Positions 60,061 to 64,000 of a stretch of 64,000 nucleotides of DNA are shown in pieces. The DNA lies in the NCBI GenBank assembly GCA_022113835.1, contig JAILWY010000012.1:14570001-14634000 (forward strand), read 5' to 3'. The DNA is from Atopsyche davidsoni (lineage: Eukaryota > Arthropoda > Insecta > Trichoptera > Hydrobiosidae). The translations under genes and the position numbers were made by a program. Positions within the stretch are counted from its first letter, which is position 1. Each line of letters opens with the position of its first letter. The notes beneath the pieces were generated by a model. It was not told the DNA's origin. It searched no databases and saw nothing but the letters and a program-made list of their open reading frames with translations.

Positions 60061-60427
60061 GCTCACGGTTTTTTTAATTTATGAAAGGTATTTTTACCAG
60101 TCCTGCGACAGGTTTTAACGTATAAACCAAACATATTAATTGCACTATTATTAGGAAAATCTATACCACACGTGGTTATAATTGAACTTCGGGTCATTTA
60201 TCTTACTCCGCTGAAACTCTTACGAGTATTTCGTACGATTTAAGCTCATACGCTTTTTTTCTTTGTGAAAGCTATATTTTACCATCCCTTACGACAGGCT
60301 TTAGTTACTGAACCAAACATATTCGTTGCACTATTAGTAGGCAAATCCATACTCCACGTGGTTAGATCTAAATTTCAGGCCAGACATCTCATTCCGTTGA
60401 AATCCCTACAAGTAATCTTGCCGGACA
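60061..60427 (+). repeat. diverged 183-bp tandem duplication
   Basis: Bases 60061-60243 align with 60244-60427 in direct orientation. Shared words include GCTCA at each start, ACGACAGG/GCGACAGG, AACCAAACATATT, TGCACTATTA, CACGTGGTTA and the CTCCGCTGAAA/TTCCGTTGAAA pair. Substitutions are frequent, so the duplication is old. The second copy lies in a 75-codon open frame (60265-60492), whose first half it supplies; I do not treat that frame as a gene. Confidence 0.8.
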
Positions 60428-60854
60428 GAATAATGGCGGAGGAATTAGACGTCACCGTGACTGCCCGCAGAGAACTCCGAATTACCACCTAAAGGATTTA
60501 GTTTGGTCCCGACGTAGCTACCCATTGCGGGTCCGCTTGGGGCAGACTTCACCTCTGAGCTCCCCAAGTGGACAAAATAGATAGCGTTTGCGTGAGTGCT
60601 TCGATTAACATGCAATATAAAATGAATGAAAAATTATGTTAAAATATTTCAAATTTTTGTATGATATGAAACATAACCGAACTATTACAGTGGAACATAT
60701 AATCCAAAGCTTTTTACGCCATTTAAAAGAATGTCCCTTTTCCTATTGTAATCTCAAATATATATGCAACTAATGTCGCTAAGTTTCAAACGATCTCTTG
60801 GTGACATCAGTAAATATGGCTGGACTTTAACAAAGGTTAAACTAAACAATATTT

Positions 60855-61066
60855 GGTACTTGTTTTTTATCCGACCACCAAAAAACTTGTACCTAACCTT
60901 TTTTTTTTAACCTAACCTAACCTAACCCAACGAGTCGAGCGGTCATGGAAATCTGCAATGAACGAAATAAACGCCACAACGGGACTCATCGTCATATGAT
61001 AGATTCTTATCTCTGCGAGTACACATACATTAAAAAATGTTGGTGGTCGGATAAAAAACAAGTACC
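60855..61066. mobile_element. 212-bp MITE with perfect 27-bp TIRs and 8-bp target duplication
   Basis: The element starts GGTACTTG and its first 27 bases, containing ATCCGACCACCAA, are the perfect reverse complement of the last 27. It is flanked on both sides by CAATATTT (60847-60854 and 61067-61074), an exact 8-bp target duplication. Eight-base duplications are used by hAT, P and Merlin-type transposons; the TIR does not begin with the CA of hAT elements, so the superfamily is left open. The interior carries a short run of CCTAA pentamers (60909-60927) and no coding frame. Perfect TIRs and TSD indicate a recent insertion. Confidence 0.93.
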
Positions 61067-61299
61067 CAATATTTTCCAGAAGGTTGATATCCAAACTTAT
61101 CCAGACGATCCACAGACAGATGTGTCTCATATGTAACATTTATCACAATTCAGACACTAGCAATTTAAAATTCACATCACGAAAAAAATATTTGTTGATA
61201 TAACAAGCAATAAATATCAATTAAATCTACGAATATTCCGAGGGTTGAATTTTTCTTCTAGTCATAGCAAAGACTAAGGCCCGTATTGATTTCTCTGGC

Positions 61300-61800
61300 C
61301 TATATTGATACTTTTAACTCGGGCTGTTTAACCCAAAGGTAAATATTGACTCAGTACCGGCTCGTCGCTCGTGGCGGTGGTCCCGGATCTTTATTTTATT
61401 TGAGGTTTGATTTTGTCTTAAGACCCGGTTACAGACGCAGCAAAACTATCATATATAAACGTAACTTTCTTGAAACCGCCCCGTAAATTTTATTGTAAAA
61501 AAATAATATGATGTCCGCAACGAGTGGTTTAATATGTGATTTTTTGTTTTTGTTTATATAGTATCTATCTATAATTTTTAATTATTTTTTATTCAATTCA
61601 TGCATTTCTGTTGTGTGGGAAACAAATTCTGTAGAATGTAACCGCTCCCTTGAAGGGCTCCGTCTTCTCAAGTGTGAAATGGCCCTCCCTTTCCGCCGTC
61701 TGTTTGCCTTAGTAACCTGTGCGAGCGATATTGGGCTAAATAATCCCCTTTAAATATAATATTTTGTCGCATTTGCCCGGTCAGACGTGCAGATTCGGAA
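61300..61800. promoter_or_regulatory. intronic GC-balanced islands, enhancer candidates
   Basis: Two blocks (about 61315-61395 and 61625-61790) in AT-rich intron carry GTACCGGCTCGTCGCTCG and TCTCAAGTGTG (a tinman/NK-2-like TCAAGTG word) with CCGCCGTCTG. There is no long frame. The site in the laminin gene makes a mesodermal or epithelial enhancer plausible, but that is inference. Confidence 0.3.
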
Positions 61801-63063
61801 TAAGGAGGAATATCAGTAAATACGTCGTTTGTAACCTTAGTCACGAAGGCAAACCAATTATTCTCTCAGAAAATATAAAGGAACATGGTTGGGTGGTGCT
61901 TAAGTAAAAATGTTTGTTGTAGATTCAAATTGACATAACATGATTTAAATACATTGTCAAAAAATATGATTTTAAAATTAATATGTTAAACATTATTGGA
62001 GTAAACATTTGTTTTTTTTATTTTAAAATCAATTTCCGTAAATCTAGAAGTGATTTTGACAACAATATTCTTCCTTAAAAACGAATACCCAGCTAACTCG
62101 CTTTTGCAATCGATTCTTATTTTTTATTATCGTTAATAGCCCCAATAATATTATTATTACCGCTTTAACTTCTTCCACAGAAGATATTTAGTTTAAAAAG
62201 ATGTATCCTGAAGAAATGTTGAAGAATAAACGATTACACGAAAAACGTGGGATAACATCCTAAAAACCGGCAACAGTGGCTCTAGTTCGCATATATTTTT
62301 CAATTAAAATAATATATATTTGCTATCGTATATTCCACAAATGGCAGTTTTTATTTGTAAAATCATTGCTTATTTATCTTAAATATATTTTTACTGGATA
62401 TTGTATCGACTCTAAAGCATTTAATACAGGAAACATTTTTTTCTTTCCATTTTCTTATCTTAATGACTCTGATAAATCGACTATCGTAAGTCATTTCTGT
62501 AGAAAAACTTCTACTTTGTCTTTCAGCAGATCTTTAAATAGATTTATGTATTTTTACGATATTTTACTGATAAAAATGAATTATTAATCACTTGATATTA
62601 GTTTAAAATATTTTAAAATTTTGTATTATATACACTTGCACTAAAATTTAATAAACTTTAGATTTTTGCCGCATTTCACAAAGTATTATATTTTTGTGAA
62701 AAATATTTACATGAAAAACTTAAGTAAGATTAATTTCCTATACCATAATTAGAAATTGAATATTATATTTGCATTTAGTCAATTACACCAGGAAATATGT
62801 ACATTTAACCAAAATGATCATAAGACTGTCTTAGTACTCTTGCCAATTGAGCTAATTCATTGAAAACTTGTTTCAAGGATTTAAATAGTGGTTTCGTGTA
62901 TGAACCAATATCCTAAAAATATATTGTGTACACATAGTTATGGTTGAAACATGATTGATTAAATATTTGATCTTTAGTTTTAAACTGAAAATGTTTTGGC
63001 TTATACGAAAACTCATCATTGGACAATAACGATGTAGACATAATGTCTCTAAGATTAGTACTT

Positions 63064-63185
63064 ACATAACTAGAAAGGTCTTGGCATAAAGGTTGCGGTG
63101 GACCGATCGCCCTCCTACCGCCGAAAACCTCCTCTAGGCTAGGTTTGCGGTCAGGTTGATGCGTGGACACAACCTCTACCAACCT
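63064..63185 (-). CDS. weak minus-strand exon candidate
   Basis: A GC-balanced patch reads VEVVSTHQPDRKPSLEEVFG, then GRRAIGPPQPLCQDLSSY on the minus strand, followed immediately by TAT|GTAAGTAC, a near-perfect donor (GT at 63064-63065). The acceptor side is poor (..TTGGTAG). I recognise no family. It would be a gene on the opposite strand inside the laminin intron; a chance frame in a conserved or repeated patch is at least as likely. Confidence 0.2.
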
Positions 63186-64000
63186 ACCCTTATTGTCACA
63201 TGTATTACATCACAACCCTATTCCCTGCCTATGTAGAAATATTTCCATTTCATACAAAATAATAAAATTATATCAACGTAAAATATTTACTATAAGTATT
63301 GCGTATTTATTTTAATTACTGTAATCAACAACTAAAAAATTATTAATGATATAGAATTTTTTTGCCATATATGTAGATAATGAAATATTTTCGGTTTGTT
63401 TTAAATGTGGTCCACACATTATTTTTACGAATTTTAAACATTATTTTTTAAATATAAATTATTATACTAATCTAAACTAAGAAACCGCTAGGATTTTAGA
63501 TTCATCCGTGGCAACCTAACCAAAAAATTATGTTATAATATATATTATATTAAATATAGGTTAAATTATCTGAAAATACGTTTTTTTGTTATGAGGGTAC
63601 AAAAATGCGGATAGTAACTACGTATGATTATTTTGGAAAACATAATTTTTTTTCTTCACTTTAATAGAATGATATAATATGGTATTCCGATACTGTATGA
63701 AATAAAATGAACACGTTCAATTCCAAGCATCAATCAAACGGATTCTTTGACGGTGACGCTCAGAAGTCATATAAAAACACTTGTTAAAAGCTAAAACAGC
63801 TAGTTTTTTTTATTATTAATATACAAACCTCTATTTTATCAAGAAAATTGCGTCAGTAATGTGCGAAAATGACATTCAATTTGGTTTTTGCCAATTTTTA
63901 TTTCACTCAAACCCAAAACGTGACGTAACAATTTATTTTTTTATGTTTGAAACGTATTCGTTTGTATGTTCGACAAAGAAATTATCCAAAAACTGATCTT

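Larger units (their letters stand above)
59956..64000 (+). other. incomplete next intron of the laminin alpha gene
   Basis: At least 4 kb of intron follows the second exon; no further LN-domain exon (which should resume after ..LDLGQ) was found. It contains a tandem duplication, a MITE and GC-balanced islands, listed separately. The stretch 61810-63060 is AT-rich with no feature seen. Confidence 0.7.

Noticed and set aside
60265..60492. 75-codon ORF in the laminin intron
   Set aside because: Its first half is the second copy of a tandem DNA duplication whose first copy is not open.
60909..60927. Interstitial telomere tract
   Set aside because: Only about three CCTAA units, and they lie inside the MITE, so it is not a telomere fusion relic.
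1..64000. CRISPR array, operon, defence island or viral genome segment
   Set aside because: No direct-repeat/spacer arrays, no tightly packed ORFs, and no polymerase, capsid or nuclease motifs were seen on either strand.

Overview
This window looks like a gene-poor, AT-rich stretch of an insect (or other arthropod) nuclear genome. The reasons are spliceosomal exons, a full-length mariner element, hAT-like and tRNA-SINE-like debris, TTAGG-type pentamers, and the absence of any bacterial-style gene packing. The only gene I recognise with confidence is a laminin alpha chain of the alpha-1/2 class, the orthology group of Drosophila wing blister (wb). It is represented by two consecutive plus-strand exons (58990-59182 and 59787-59955) that encode the start of the laminin N-terminal (LN) domain. 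Intron phases match across the junction (2/2). The first exon is entered in phase 1, so a signal-peptide exon must lie further upstream, but I could not identify it.

Layout. Bases 1-58989 contain no convincing conserved gene. They are either the very large 5' intron of the laminin gene or intron plus upstream intergenic DNA; the sequence alone does not decide. This AT-rich background is dotted every few kb with 100-400 bp islands of balanced or high GC. Many of these carry recognisable binding words (TGACGTCA, CCATTGT, CACGTG, ACCGGAAGT, TGATAAG, TCAAGTG, TAATTA). They look like candidate conserved cis-regulatory elements, and a few also carry open reading frames with protein-like composition (11819-12337 minus is the best). 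Bases 59956-64000 are the next, incomplete intron.

Mobile DNA. The best-defined element is a 1270-bp mariner of the mauritiana (Mos1-like) type at 53537-54806, with 34-bp TIRs and TA duplications; its DD34D transposase is broken by two frameshifts. The downstream intron carries a 212-bp MITE (60855-61066) with perfect 27-bp TIRs and a perfect 8-bp target duplication. A tRNA-Thr-like SINE copy sits just upstream of the first laminin exon, next to a head-to-head pair of the same SINE body. At 35197-35541 the 5' end of a DUF4817-type transposon abuts a hAT-like end. Other repeats include a 51-bp tandem array, an 11-bp GC-rich minisatellite with G-quadruplex potential, a 183-bp diverged tandem duplication, a two-module repeat family present once in each arrangement, and a four-copy GAAGAT...CCGAAACG motif family.

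I found no CRISPR array, rRNA, operon or defence-like system. The interest lies in the regulatory islands of the laminin locus and in the structure of the repeats.
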